Part shown: positions 9,005 through 17,651 of the stretch, in pieces
How the letters are laid out: each line of letters begins with the position of its first letter
Position numbering within the stretch: the stretch's first letter is position 1
Source of the DNA: Hohaiivirga sp031547465
GTDB taxonomy: Bacteria > Pseudomonadota > Alphaproteobacteria > Rhizobiales > Beijerinckiaceae
Reading direction: 5' to 3'
DNA length: 40,744 bases
NCBI GenBank assembly: GCA_031547465.1
Contig: JAVBRX010000084.1
Span: 1-40,744 of the forward strand
The notes under the pieces: generated by a model
Databases searched by the model: none
What the model saw: the letters and a program-made list of their open reading frames with translations, nothing else
What the model was told of the DNA's origin: nothing
Made by a program: the position numbers and the translations under genes

Positions 9005-10129
9005 TCACTCGGCGGCGCTGCGCGTCCCGTCCTTGTTCTGACGGCTGATCACGAACTTGAAGTTGCTCAGATCGCCCTTCTTGTCGAAGCTGACCTGCCC
9101 CAGCGGACTGGAAAACTTGATTTCGTGCATTGCCTTGGCAACGGCATCGGAATCCTCGCCCTTGCTGACCTTCATGCCTTCAGCCAGAGCGAGAACCGCC
9201 GTGTAAGCCGACATCTGGAACGGGCCGTCGGGATTACGCTTCTGCGCCTGGAACGCCTTGACGATCTCGGCATTGGCCGGTTCCTTGGTCAGATCCGGCG
9301 GAAGCGTCATCAGGATACCTTCGGCAGCCGCACCGGCAATGCGCTGAAGGTCTTCGTTAGCAGCGCCTTCATCGCTCATGATCCCCGCAGTGAGGCCACG
9401 TTCGCGTGACTGGCGGGCAATCAGACCAAGTTCAGGATGATAGCCACCAAAATAAATAAAATCGACACCTTCCGACTTCATCTTGGTGACAATCACCGAA
9501 TAATCGCTTTCGCCAGCATTGATACCTTCAAACAACACAACCGGAACCTTCTGCGCTTCAAGGCCCGCCTTGACCGCAGTAGCAATACCCTGGCCGTAGG
9601 ATTGCTTGTCGTGCAGAACCGCAACCTTCTTCGGCTTCACCTTGTTGACGATGTACTCAACCGCCGCCGGAGCCTGCTGGTCATCGCGCCCAATGGTGCG
9701 GAAAATGCTCGAACGCGCAACGGCATCCGTCAGCAACGGCGACGTTGCCGACGGTGTTACCATGACAATCCCTTCCCTATCGTAGATGTCGGCAGCAGCA
9801 ATCGTCGCGCCGGAGCAGACATGTCCGACCACAAACTTGATACCGCTCGATACGATGCGGTTCGCCACCAAAACGGCCTGCTTGGGTTCGCACGCATCGT
9901 CCTCGGTCACGAGTTCGAGCTTCTTGCCATTCACGCCGCCAGCGGCGTTGATCTGCTCAATGGCGGTGAGAACCCCATCCTTCACCATCGTGCCGTACTG
10001 ACTGACGGGTCCCGTAACCGGACCGGCGAAGGCGATTTTGATCGTCTCCTGCGCAAAGGCCGAGCCGGAAAAAGCGACGCCGCTTAACAGGAGCGCCACA
10101 GCGGATGATTTCAAGAGCAAGGATTTCAT
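9005..10129 (-). CDS. livK: Branched-chain amino acid ABC transporter periplasmic binding protein
   Basis: This is the periplasmic receptor that delivers leucine, isoleucine or valine to LivHM. The ATG at 10129 is chosen because it has AGAGGAA five to six bases upstream and starts a classic Sec signal peptide (KS, hydrophobic core, AFA before QET at about residue 27). Upstream in-frame starts lack this. The mature part follows LivJ/LivK closely: AFAGPVTGPVSQYG, the disulfide cysteines in DDACEPKQA and GHVCSGAT, and the YGGYHPELG segment. Length is 374 residues. It is the first gene of the liv unit. Ligand range within aliphatic amino acids cannot be decided from sequence. Confidence 0.93.
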   Translation of the reverse strand: MKSLLLKSSAVALLLSGVAFSGSAFAQETIKIAFAGPVTGPVSQYGTMVKDGVLTAIEQINAAGGVNGKKLELVTEDDACEPKQAVLVANRIVSSGIKFVVGHVCSGATIAAADIYDREGIVMVTPSATSPLLTDAVARSSIFRTIGRDDQQAPAAVEYIVNKVKPKKVAVLHDKQSYGQGIATAVKAGLEAQKVPVVLFEGINAGESDYSVIVTKMKSEGVDFIYFGGYHPELGLIARQSRERGLTAGIMSDEGAANEDLQRIAGAAAEGILMTLPPDLTKEPANAEIVKAFQAQKRNPDGPFQMSAYTAVLALAEGMKVSKGEDSDAVAKAMHEIKFSSPLGQVSFDKKGDLSNFKFVISRQNKDGTRSAAE

Positions 10130-10440
10130 ACGTTTCCTCTTAAAAGTGTGTTGCCGCATTGAGTGAAAGACCGGAAACGGTTTCCTCTCCCGCTGCATAT
10201 CCCCGATACCGATGCCACGCCGATTCCATTCTTCAAATCAGGCGCTTTATGCGATCATTCTAAAGGAAGAACTCGAAGAAGGTTATTATTTCAACATCAG
10301 GCGCATTGCAACAATAGTATTGCCCGACTCAAACCGGAGGAGCTGACCCAGCAAGCGTTTTTCGAACTGCGCACTTACTCCTCGTTAAGAATCCGGTTCT
10401 AATCGTTCGGCATGGGCGGATTTAATACGAAAGCCTGCGG
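10130..10440. other. Divergent intergenic region upstream of livK and the DUF218 gene
   Basis: No gene is recognised in this 311-base gap. It must hold the liv promoter (minus) and the promoter for the gene at 10441 (plus). I see no convincing operator, riboswitch or terminator. Only AT-rich stretches around 10285-10320 look promoter-like. Confidence 0.4.
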
Positions 10441-11256
10441 ATGTTCTACTATCTTTCAAAAGTGTTCTGGTTCCTGACCGTTCCCTCGAATGTCCTTCCG
10501 ACATTGACCTGTACCGGCATTCTGCTGCTGTGCCTCTCACGGTGGCGTAAGACTGGGGCAATCCTCTCCCTCGGCAGCCTTATCGTCCTGTTTGCCTGCG
10601 GCCTGTCGCCGCTGGCTAACATCGTTCTGCTGCCTCTGGAAAACCGGTTTCCGACTTACGTCGACGATAGCCGCCCGATTACGGGAGTTATCGTTCTCGG
10701 CGGATCGCTGATGCCGGAAGATTCCTTTGCCCGCAACCAGATCGTTCTCAATGAAGCCGGAGAGCGCATTCTTGCGCTTGGCGATCTTGCCCGCCGGTAT
10801 CCGCAGGCAAAGCTCGTCTTCAGCGGCGGTGGAGGAACGCTGTTCCGCGATCATGTCTCTGAAGCGGAAGCAATCGTTCACTTCGCACCCTCTCTCGGCC
10901 TTGCTCCGGATAGGATCGTTATTGAGGCGAACTCGCGCACAACAGAAGAGAACGCAGCCTTTACCCGCAGGCTCATCCAGCCGAAACCGGATGAGCGCTG
11001 GCTCCTCGTGACTTCCGCTTCGCACATGCCCCGCGCCATTGGTACATTCCGTAAGGCAGGTTTTACTGTCGTCGCTTACCCAGTTGATTTCCGAACCAGC
11101 GGCTGGAAGGACAGGAGCCGCCCCTTTGCCTACAACTCGGAAGGCCTGCGTCGTCTTGACACCGGGGCGAAGGAATGGGCCGGGTTGATCGGTTACTGGT
11201 TGACGGGAAAAACCGACGCTTTGCTGCCAGCGCCAGAGAATGAATTACGGACCTGA
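10441..11256 (+). CDS. DUF218 (YdcF/ElyC-like) membrane protein
   Basis: The protein has 271 residues. Two hydrophobic helices at about residues 10-28 and 36-58 are followed by a soluble DUF218 domain. Visible family signatures are GVIVLGGS (about 82-89), KLVFSGGGG, the acidic and polar EANSRTTEENA, and LLVTSASHMPRA. In E. coli the two-helix member ElyC (YcbC) affects peptidoglycan assembly and lipid-carrier homeostasis; other members have unknown substrates. Envelope function is therefore likely but the reaction is unknown. The ATG at 10441 has no clear ribosome site, but no better start exists nearby. Its 3' end overlaps the facing O-antigen ligase-like gene by 12 bases. Confidence 0.85.
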   Translation: MFYYLSKVFWFLTVPSNVLPTLTCTGILLLCLSRWRKTGAILSLGSLIVLFACGLSPLANIVLLPLENRFPTYVDDSRPITGVIVLGGSLMPEDSFARNQIVLNEAGERILALGDLARRYPQAKLVFSGGGGTLFRDHVSEAEAIVHFAPSLGLAPDRIVIEANSRTTEENAAFTRRLIQPKPDERWLLVTSASHMPRAIGTFRKAGFTVVAYPVDFRTSGWKDRSRPFAYNSEGLRRLDTGAKEWAGLIGYWLTGKTDALLPAPENELRT

Positions 11257-12558
11257 TCCAGCATGGGAGGCATCCCGGTGATTGATCGCCAGAAACCAGA
11301 TCAACCCGGCACCGATAACCGTACTCCACCAGGTCTGCCATGCTCCATGCGTCATGACGGAAATTGCCGCAACCATTGCGAAAAAGGCAAATTTCATAGC
11401 CTTTGCCGGCATACTGGAACGGACGAGATATAGTAGACAGAGAAGAATGATCAGCAACAGCAGGACCGCACCGACGAACCCGAGTTCATACCAGATCTGC
11501 AGGGCCAGATCGTGCGGATGCCCCATGTTCAACGCCTCTAACTGTTTTTGATTCAATGACAGTTTCTTGGCGGTTTCAGAGAAAGCAGCCACCGGGCTGG
11601 CACCGATCCCGGCCCCCATGACCGGACGCTCCAGAGTAGCCTGCCCAAAAATGTGCCAGATCTCGATCCTTTCTCTGGCATGGGCCGAAGATAGCATCTG
11701 TAATACAGTTTCCGGCATGACACGTTCCATGACCGGCCCGGTTAAAGGCGCAGCCAGCAAGAACAAAACCAGACCGATGCCGGAGAAACCAGCGGTAATC
11801 CGTGGAAAAAATCGGAATGCACCATAGGCAAGGCAGCCAACCACAACTCCGAGAACGGCCCCGCCACTATCGGCAAAAAGAATAACGGCAAACAATAAAA
11901 ACAGGCTTCCAAATACCATGATCGCCATATGCTTTTGTGATGTCGTTTCTTTGCCGGAAAAAGCTTTCCACCCCGCAAGAACCGGAATTGAGAGCAAAAC
12001 AAGGGTAATAATGGTTCTATTAAATATATAGCCTTGAAGTTTTTTATTAAATAAATGCCAATAAGAGAAGCCCGTCGTATAGTTGAATACAATTATTACG
12101 CATCCAAATAAAACAGAAAAAATAACGATCTGAAGATGTCGCAATCTGAGTTGATCTGGTAAATTTATGGCTAAAAACGTAACCAAAAAAATCGCTAAAC
12201 TTATTTCTGAGATTGTCTCAAGAGATATTGACGGCGCATCGCTCCAGGAAACAGATAGAAGTCCCCAAAGAATAATCGCCAATACGAGCAACCCAAGCGG
12301 ATCCGATAAAACCCGCAAGGTTTTCTTCCCGAAAACTTGCCAACCTCCCTCAAGCGTCAAGGCGATGGCAACGCAAAATGTCGATACCGACAGCACCAGA
12401 GGGCTGGACCTGTTGGCAAACACCATGGCCAGCGGCAACAGCGAAAAACTCAGGCAGGCTGCCTCCCAAGCATAAATCGCCCCCGGCTTTGATTTCTGAA
12501 ACACTTTTATCTGCACACTTTCCGGGTATGATCGGAGTCTTTGATCCGACGACGCCAT
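11245..12558 (-). CDS. O-antigen ligase / polymerase family membrane protein (Wzy_C)
   Basis: The protein is about 437 residues with ten or more hydrophobic segments and a large periplasmic-type loop ending in GHPHDLALQIWYELGFVG, the Wzy_C/WaaL signature. Members join or polymerise polysaccharides on undecaprenyl carriers, or attach O-antigen to lipid A-core. Sequence alone does not separate ligase from polymerase, so no symbol is given. The ATG at 12558 with GGAAGAG about ten bases upstream is preferred; an upstream start at 12627 would add 23 uncharacteristic residues. The stretch around 11990-12240 is clearly AT-richer than its neighbours, often seen in envelope polysaccharide genes. No other glycan genes adjoin it. 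Confidence 0.82.
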   Translation of the reverse strand: MASSDQRLRSYPESVQIKVFQKSKPGAIYAWEAACLSFSLLPLAMVFANRSSPLVLSVSTFCVAIALTLEGGWQVFGKKTLRVLSDPLGLLVLAIILWGLLSVSWSDAPSISLETISEISLAIFLVTFLAINLPDQLRLRHLQIVIFSVLFGCVIIVFNYTTGFSYWHLFNKKLQGYIFNRTIITLVLLSIPVLAGWKAFSGKETTSQKHMAIMVFGSLFLLFAVILFADSGGAVLGVVVGCLAYGAFRFFPRITAGFSGIGLVLFLLAAPLTGPVMERVMPETVLQMLSSAHARERIEIWHIFGQATLERPVMGAGIGASPVAAFSETAKKLSLNQKQLEALNMGHPHDLALQIWYELGFVGAVLLLLIILLCLLYLVRSSMPAKAMKFAFFAMVAAISVMTHGAWQTWWSTVIGAGLIWFLAINHRDASHAGSGP

Positions 12559-12759
12559 TACTTGAGATCTCTTCCGGGAGAGGCTTGTGCCAACGATGCC
12601 ATGCGCACAAACCCAATCGGTTGTCAATCAAGGCTTTTTCATGCTTTTCTTGCCAGATGACAACTGGATATTTCCACTGTCACAAGCAAAAACTGGGAGA
12701 AAGAAACATTATTCCTAAGCATGCCCCTTTGCATCATGAAGGCTGCACAAAGGCTATGC

Positions 12760-13443
12760 CTATCCATCGTCCCGCAAGGCCCGAAGCGCTTCCGAATCAA
12801 ACTGCCGTCGCGTCATGACGATCAGCACTGCTACCGTTGACAGGAGGAACACTTTGGCGCCGATAAACCAGCCGAGATAGGCAAGCGCAAAAAAGAAAGC
12901 TCTTTGTCCCCGGCTGAAATTCTTGCCGGCAGCGACGCACATACGCCCTGCCCGTCTGACGGCAGGGTCCAGAATGGCTTTGTCCTCATGCGGCTGCGGA
13001 ATGGAGCCAAGCAGAATTGCCGAGAAGTTGAACAGGCGATACGCCCAGGAAAACTTGAAGAAGCTGTAGATGAGGATCACCGTCAGCCCCATCGCTTTCG
13101 CTTCCAAAGCAAAGCGTGTCATCGCCGCGCCAAGCGGCATTTGCCCGATCATAGGAAGGATATCGTCGGTCACTTTGAACAAAGCCAGCGCGCCACCGAT
13201 GGCAAACAACGAAGTCGACGCGAAAAAAGCCGTACCATTCTGAAGGGAGGCCATGATCGTCGTATCAACGATGCGGTTTTCACGCGCTGCCGCCTGTTCC
13301 AGCCATTTGTGCCGGTATCCGTACATTTGCGAATTGAGGCTGCGGCGCGATTTTCCGGTGAATTCCAAGGCCAGATGATAGGCCAGCCAGGAAACAATGA
13401 AGAAGCCCAGCGCCCAGTAATCGAGTATTGAAAAATCAGCCAC
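12760..13443 (-). CDS. DUF599 family membrane protein
   Basis: The protein has 227 residues with about four hydrophobic segments. Conserved DUF599 features are visible: WLAYHLALE near the N-terminus, the invariant ENRIVDTTIMASLQNGTAFF stretch, STSLFAIGGALAL, and the SWAYRLFNF segment. The function of the family is unknown. The start is taken as GTG at 13443, with TTGGAG six bases upstream, giving VADFSILDYWALGFF. Upstream extension to a TTG at 13485 adds 14 residues without a ribosome site. It stands between the O-antigen ligase-like gene and acylphosphatase, all on the minus strand, but gaps of 150-200 bases argue against tight operon structure. Confidence 0.85.
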   Translation of the reverse strand: MADFSILDYWALGFFIVSWLAYHLALEFTGKSRRSLNSQMYGYRHKWLEQAAARENRIVDTTIMASLQNGTAFFASTSLFAIGGALALFKVTDDILPMIGQMPLGAAMTRFALEAKAMGLTVILIYSFFKFSWAYRLFNFSAILLGSIPQPHEDKAILDPAVRRAGRMCVAAGKNFSRGQRAFFFALAYLGWFIGAKVFLLSTVAVLIVMTRRQFDSEALRALRDDG

Positions 13444-13632
13444 GACTGCTCCAAGGATGCGCCATCCCAAGCGATACAAGCCCAAAATGCTTCATGCTTG
13501 GAACACGGTCTTGTTTGCCCGAGACCTCATAAAAAACCAAGGTCAAAAAGCAAGTGTTTCACCGTTAGTGATTACCCCTGCCTACAGGCGTGGCTCCTAT
13601 ATGCCCCCTCCTTTCATGCTTATGCAACATCT

Positions 13633-13932
13633 CTAAACAGTATTGGTGATCTCGAACGGTACCGTTTCGTCGGCAAGCCATCCCTCAATCGCCAGACCAT
13701 CCGGCAGACGGTCGACTTCCGATACGCTCGCCCCCGGCGATCCCTCTCTGCACAGATCGATAATAGCCTCCACATCGTCCGCCTGCCCGATAAACACCGC
13801 CTCCACCGTTCCATCGCGCCGATTGCGCACAAAACCGGACATCATCATGCCTTCTGCCAGACGGTGTATCCAGTTCCGGAACCCGACCCCCTGAACCTCA
13901 CCGCGAATGATGACATGCGCTCGAGCCGTCAT
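13633..13932 (-). CDS. acyP: Acylphosphatase
   Basis: A small cytosolic enzyme of 99 residues that hydrolyses acyl phosphates such as 1,3-bisphosphoglycerate and carbamoyl phosphate. The catalytic arginine lies in VQGVGFR (Arg19) and the catalytic asparagine in GFVRNRRDGTVE (Asn37), both intact. The ATG at 13932 has AGAGGT about six bases upstream; a longer frame to 13986 adds a basic N-terminus not found in the family. The following pccA-type gene ends 173 bases upstream and may share transcription. Confidence 0.93.
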   Translation of the reverse strand: MTARAHVIIRGEVQGVGFRNWIHRLAEGMMMSGFVRNRRDGTVEAVFIGQADDVEAIIDLCREGSPGASVSEVDRLPDGLAIEGWLADETVPFEITNTV

Positions 13933-14105
13933 GACATACCTCTTTGTTCTTGAAACAGTTTTTAAAACCAAGCGAATTATTCGCAAATGGCATCGTCTCT
14001 CTATTCCGAAACCGTCCGGTCAGTTGAAACACAAAAGGGCAGCAGATCATTTTTTGACCCACCGCCCTGATTATAGGCTTACTTGTAAAATTGCCCAGTT
14101 CGTTT

Positions 14106-16115
14106 TCAGGCAAATTCCATGATGATCTCGTCCACGGGGAAGCTCTGGCCTTCCTTGGCGATAATCGTCGTGACCGTGGTATCACGTTCGGAACGCAGGA
14201 CATTCTCCATCTTCATGGCCTCAACGATACACAGGGGTTCACCGATCTTCACCTCTTGTCCCGGCTTGACATAGATGGTCTTGATCAGCCCCGGCATCGG
14301 GCAGATCAGTTGTTTGCCCGTCTCTGCCTCTTTTTTCTCCGGCATGAGTGCTACGAGTTCCGCTTCGCGCTTCGTATAGACGCGAATATCGGCGGAAACG
14401 CCGCCATGCGATACGTGTACGCCATTCAGAATCGGCGTCACCAGCGCGGAAATACGCTCTCCGTCAACGACACCGAACCACACCGGATCGCCCGGACGCC
14501 AGGTCGACAACAGCGACACGTTGCGTCCGTTGACACCGATCACCGTCTTGTCCCGCTGGCCGCTTTCAATCTTGACCTCATAGGTCTCGCCATCGAGCAG
14601 AACGTAACGGTCATGCTCGAAGTTGAAGGTCGGCGACGGCGGGCGCATCTGCCCATTGATGCTGCGCTTGCGCTCGGTGAACAGGTGATGGATGAACGCT
14701 CCGATGGCAACCAACCGCTTCGCCAGCGCGCCCTTAGGCTTCGGCACCGAGAACCCGTCCGGAAACTCCTCGGCGATGAACCCGGTCGACAGCCGGGCAC
14801 TGCGCCAGCGCGGATGCCGCATCAGCACCGACAGGAACGGAATGTTGTGGCGAATGCCCTCAATGGCAAAACTGTCCAGCGCCACCGATTGCGCTTCGAT
14901 CGCCAGTTCGCGGGTCGGCGCATGCGTCACCAGCTTGGCGATCATCGGATCGTAATAGATCGATATCTCGCCACCTTCGACCACACCGGTATCGTTGCGT
15001 ACAGTAACATTTTCCTCATAAAATCCCTCGCCTGGCGGGCGATAGGTCACGAGACGGCCAGTGGATGGAAGGAACCCACGCACCGGATCCTCGGCATAGA
15101 TGCGGCTTTCCACCGCCCAGCCGAACAGCCGGACATCCTTCTGCGCATAACGCAATTCCTCACCCGCCGCGACGCGGATCATTTCTTCGACCAGATCAAT
15201 GCCGGTGATCATCTCCGTCACCGGATGCTCGACCTGAAGACGGGTATTCATTTCAAGAAAATAAAAGGATTTATCCTGCCCGGCGACGAACTCGACGGTT
15301 CCCGCCGAATCGTATTTCACCGCCTTGGCCAAGGCCACGGCCTGCTCGCCCATTTTCTTCCGGGTTTCACTATCGAGCAGCGGGCTAGGCGCTTCCTCGA
15401 TCACCTTCTGGTTGCGACGCTGGATCGAGCATTCGCGCTCACCGAGATAGATCACGTTGCCATGTTTGTCGCCAAGCACCTGGATTTCGATATGGCGAGG
15501 TTCAACGATGAATTTCTCGATGAACACCCGGTCATCACCGAACGAAGACGCGGCCTCAGAGCGCGCGCGTTCGAACCCTTCGACAACCTCATCCGCCGAA
15601 TGGGCGATGCGCATCCCCTTGCCACCGCCGCCGGCGGAAGCCTTGATCATCACCGGATAGCCAATGCCATCGGCGATTTTTACCGCCTCCTTCGAGGTTT
15701 CGATCACACCCAGATGCCCCGGCACCGTCGAGACACCCGCAGCCGCAGCCATCTTCTTCGACGAAATCTTGTCGCCCATGGCAGCAATGGCATCGACATT
15801 CGGGCCGATGAAGACGATGCCCGCCTCCTTCAGCGCCTTGGCAAACGCCTCGCGTTCTGACAAAAAGCCATAACCCGGATGCACCGCCTGCGCACCCGTC
15901 CTGCGGCAGGCATCAATGATCTTGTCTATGACGAGATAGGACTCGGCTGCCGGAGCCGGACCGATGTTGATGGCCTCGTCAGCCATATCCACGTGCAGGG
16001 CTTCCCGGTCGGCATCCGAATAGACAGCGACGGTCTTGATGCCCATGCGCTTGGCGGTCTTGATGATGCGGCAGGCGATTTCGCCGCGGTTGGCGATCAG
16101 AATTTTATCGAACAT
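14106..16115 (-). CDS. pccA: Acetyl/propionyl-CoA carboxylase alpha subunit (biotin carboxylase plus biotin carrier)
   Basis: The protein has 669 residues. Domain order is a biotin carboxylase N-terminal domain beginning FDKILIANRGEIA, an ATP-grasp core with GGGGKGM at about 162-168, a biotin carboxylase C-terminal domain with RLQVEHPVTE, a middle BT-type linker, and a C-terminal biotinyl domain with EAMKMEN in which Lys635 would be biotinylated. This layout and length match propionyl-CoA carboxylase alpha, which carboxylates biotin for transfer to propionyl-CoA by the beta subunit. The ATG at 16115 is chosen because a G-rich ribosome site (GAGGGGGG) lies just upstream; a TTG start at 16139 would place that site inside the coding region. 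No beta subunit, mutase or epimerase gene is in the window, so methylcrotonyl- or other acyl-CoA substrates remain possible. Confidence 0.9.
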   Translation of the reverse strand: MFDKILIANRGEIACRIIKTAKRMGIKTVAVYSDADREALHVDMADEAINIGPAPAAESYLVIDKIIDACRRTGAQAVHPGYGFLSEREAFAKALKEAGIVFIGPNVDAIAAMGDKISSKKMAAAAGVSTVPGHLGVIETSKEAVKIADGIGYPVMIKASAGGGGKGMRIAHSADEVVEGFERARSEAASSFGDDRVFIEKFIVEPRHIEIQVLGDKHGNVIYLGERECSIQRRNQKVIEEAPSPLLDSETRKKMGEQAVALAKAVKYDSAGTVEFVAGQDKSFYFLEMNTRLQVEHPVTEMITGIDLVEEMIRVAAGEELRYAQKDVRLFGWAVESRIYAEDPVRGFLPSTGRLVTYRPPGEGFYEENVTVRNDTGVVEGGEISIYYDPMIAKLVTHAPTRELAIEAQSVALDSFAIEGIRHNIPFLSVLMRHPRWRSARLSTGFIAEEFPDGFSVPKPKGALAKRLVAIGAFIHHLFTERKRSINGQMRPPSPTFNFEHDRYVLLDGETYEVKIESGQRDKTVIGVNGRNVSLLSTWRPGDPVWFGVVDGERISALVTPILNGVHVSHGGVSADIRVYTKREAELVALMPEKKEAETGKQLICPMPGLIKTIYVKPGQEVKIGEPLCIVEAMKMENVLRSERDTTVTTIIAKEGQSFPVDEIIMEFA

Positions 16116-16214
16116 GGCGTTCGACCCCCCCTCTAGCAAACGGCTCCGGTCGTCCGGATGTTCTTGCCGCGTCCAACAACCGTTCGACTGTCATTATGCA
16201 GCCCGAAACGGATG

Positions 16215-16259
16215 CCCGTACTCCCCTATGCCCGCCTGATGCGGACACCCTTGTACGGG
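16215..16259 (-). promoter_or_regulatory. Nested inverted repeats in the pccA leader
   Basis: CCCGTAC (16215-16221) pairs with GTACGGG (16253-16259). Inside it CCGC (16232-16235) pairs with GCGG (16241-16244). The element lies 100-145 bases upstream of the pccA start on its transcribed strand and could be an mRNA leader structure or an operator. There is no T tract. Confidence 0.3.
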
Positions 16260-16402
16260 ACACACCAATGTTACTCCTGTTCGGTATTATTGCAGTGCGC
16301 GCTCAAGACAAAGCTCTTTTTTATACGATTGCGCAAAGACTTCATTGAGCGTTGCAATCCCGCTCAAAAGAGCGGTTCTTCTTCATCACGATATGGAAGG
16401 TT

Positions 16403-16825
16403 TTATGCAGCGGCAGGACCGCATTGCAGGGCAGCGTTGCCGCGTATCCGGTTCAGCACGAAATTGACCATCGCGACATCGACCGTTTCCGCCTCCCGCA
16501 CCACAGCAGTGGCAATCCGCGCCACTGTGTCGGTCATGGCTCCAACTTCAAGCGAATTGATGAGCCAATGACATATCTCTGCTGGAACGACTCCGGACGG
16601 ATTGGATTTCCAGACGACATAATCGACGATCAGTGGAACGATTGCGTCACTCCAGCTTTCATGCGTCGCAACGATACGGTCGAGCGCAATCAGGGCATCC
16701 GCTTCCTGCCGCGACGAAAGCCCGCCGCGAAGAACCTCTTCTTTCAGCCGAGCAATATCCTCGACCGTAATCTTCTTATTGTCGATGGCGCGGTCGATGA
16801 AAGAATGCAGCTTCTCACGGATCAT
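16403..16825 (-). CDS. Conserved hypothetical protein, 140 residues
   Basis: The protein is mostly helical, acidic to neutral, with no membrane segment and no signal peptide. The N-terminal half contains KKITVEDIARLKEEVLRGG and SRQEADALIALDRIV, reminiscent of TerB-like or EF-hand-like helical repeats, but no metal-binding residues line up convincingly. The second half has VVDYVVWKSNPSG. I have an impression that similar short proteins occur in other Alphaproteobacteria, so it is probably a real conserved gene without assigned function. The ATG at 16825 has GAGG about eight bases upstream, and codon use is like the neighbours. The gap to pccA is 287 bases, so it is likely transcribed on its own. 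Confidence 0.72.
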   Translation of the reverse strand: MIREKLHSFIDRAIDNKKITVEDIARLKEEVLRGGLSSRQEADALIALDRIVATHESWSDAIVPLIVDYVVWKSNPSGVVPAEICHWLINSLEVGAMTDTVARIATAVVREAETVDVAMVNFVLNRIRGNAALQCGPAAA

Positions 16826-17204
16826 ACGTCTGACCTCTTCGGCTTTTTCTGGCTTGCCGGTTTTGTCGTATCGGGAAGATATTACACATCGATGCAGCCG
16901 AAAACGTTAACGGCAAACTGCGCCAGCATCTTGCGGTTAACTGTTGTTCACCGCTTGTGGTTTAAAAAATCTTATTTTATTCAAAAATAAAAAATACATA
17001 TAAAACAACATGTTATATTGTTTTTTAGATTCAAAATCCGAGCACACGTTCTCAGAATGAACTTCAGACCGGGGATATTCATACTTCCTTTGCGATGTGA
17101 AGAAAGGAAAAGATAAGGTTGACGAAAAAACGTCCTTCTGCGCCCACCCGGAATGGTGAATCCGCTGCATGACAAGCCGTTGTCATTGCCGAAAAAATTG
17201 CGAT
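16826..17204. other. AT-rich intergenic region with inverted repeat
   Basis: This 379-base gap between the 140-residue gene and the tfoX-like gene is strongly AT-rich from about 16960 to 17030. AAAACAA (17002-17008) and TTGTTTT (17018-17024) form a 7-base inverted repeat around a 9-base loop, with a T run after it on the plus strand (17021-17026) and A/T-rich flanks on the other strand. Open frames crossing it have composition unlike the real genes and no ribosome sites. It could hold a small RNA with its terminator or simply promoter DNA. Confidence 0.4.
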
Positions 17205-17591
17205 TCAGGCAGAGCCTTCAGGTTGCGATGCGCTACCCTTGGAAGCAGCTTTTCTCGCCTTCCTGACCTTCTTCGCCGCCAGCCGGATTGCCACGCCGAT
17301 GGCGATACGCGCCCAGCGCGCTGCTTCAGACGGATTGTCCAGTCCCTCGTCCGGCATGGTCCAGTAGCGTAGCGAATGCGTTGAACCATCCTTTACCGTA
17401 TAGGTGAGTATCCGCGAACCGGCGGCAGAATAAAGCGGCTCGGTTTCCTCGTCGCCACGCAGGTAAATCTCGCCGTCGAACACCAGCGAGAAGATCACCC
17501 CTCCGCTATAAACCCCATAGCCGCCGAACATCCGGCGCACCTGCACGGCTCCCAGTTCCTGAAACAGGTCAACCAGATCATCCCGGTCCAT
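17205..17591 (-). CDS. TfoX N-terminal domain protein
   Basis: The protein has 128 residues and a single TfoX-N domain: the opening LVDLFQELGAVQVRRMFGGYG and YSGGVIFSLVFDGEIYLR are characteristic. The C-terminal tail is Lys/Ala-rich (AAKKVRKARKAASKG), suggesting nucleic-acid contact or disorder. It lacks the second TfoX-C domain of gammaproteobacterial competence regulators, so a role in competence should not be assumed. The ATG at 17591 follows GGGGG about seven bases upstream. It lies 60 bases after sufA on the same strand and may be read through from the suf operon. Confidence 0.85.
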   Translation of the reverse strand: MDRDDLVDLFQELGAVQVRRMFGGYGVYSGGVIFSLVFDGEIYLRGDEETEPLYSAAGSRILTYTVKDGSTHSLRYWTMPDEGLDNPSEAARWARIAIGVAIRLAAKKVRKARKAASKGSASQPEGSA

Positions 17592-17651
17592 CGTCAGCCC
17601 CCAAGAAATGCGGATATGCGGGCAAAACTTTCCGCATTGCGTCGCTTGTAT

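Noticed and set aside
13972..13984. GCGAATTATTCGC palindrome upstream of acylphosphatase
   Set aside because: It is too short for a stable hairpin once a loop is allowed. The following sequence is only weakly T-rich, and no known operator matches it.
14091..15860. 589-codon open frame on the plus strand
   Set aside because: It lies wholly antisense to the carboxylase alpha gene. Its His/Arg/Asp-rich translation is the mirror of a GC-biased gene and has no recognisable domain.
16370..16385. CCGCTC/GAGCGG hairpin with AAAA loop as terminator for the 140-residue gene
   Set aside because: On the transcribed minus strand no T tract follows the stem, so it does not qualify as an intrinsic terminator.
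16937..17170. 77-codon minus-strand frame in the AT-rich gap
   Set aside because: It has no ribosome site, the composition is driven by the AT-rich stretch, and it has no similarity to anything I recognise.
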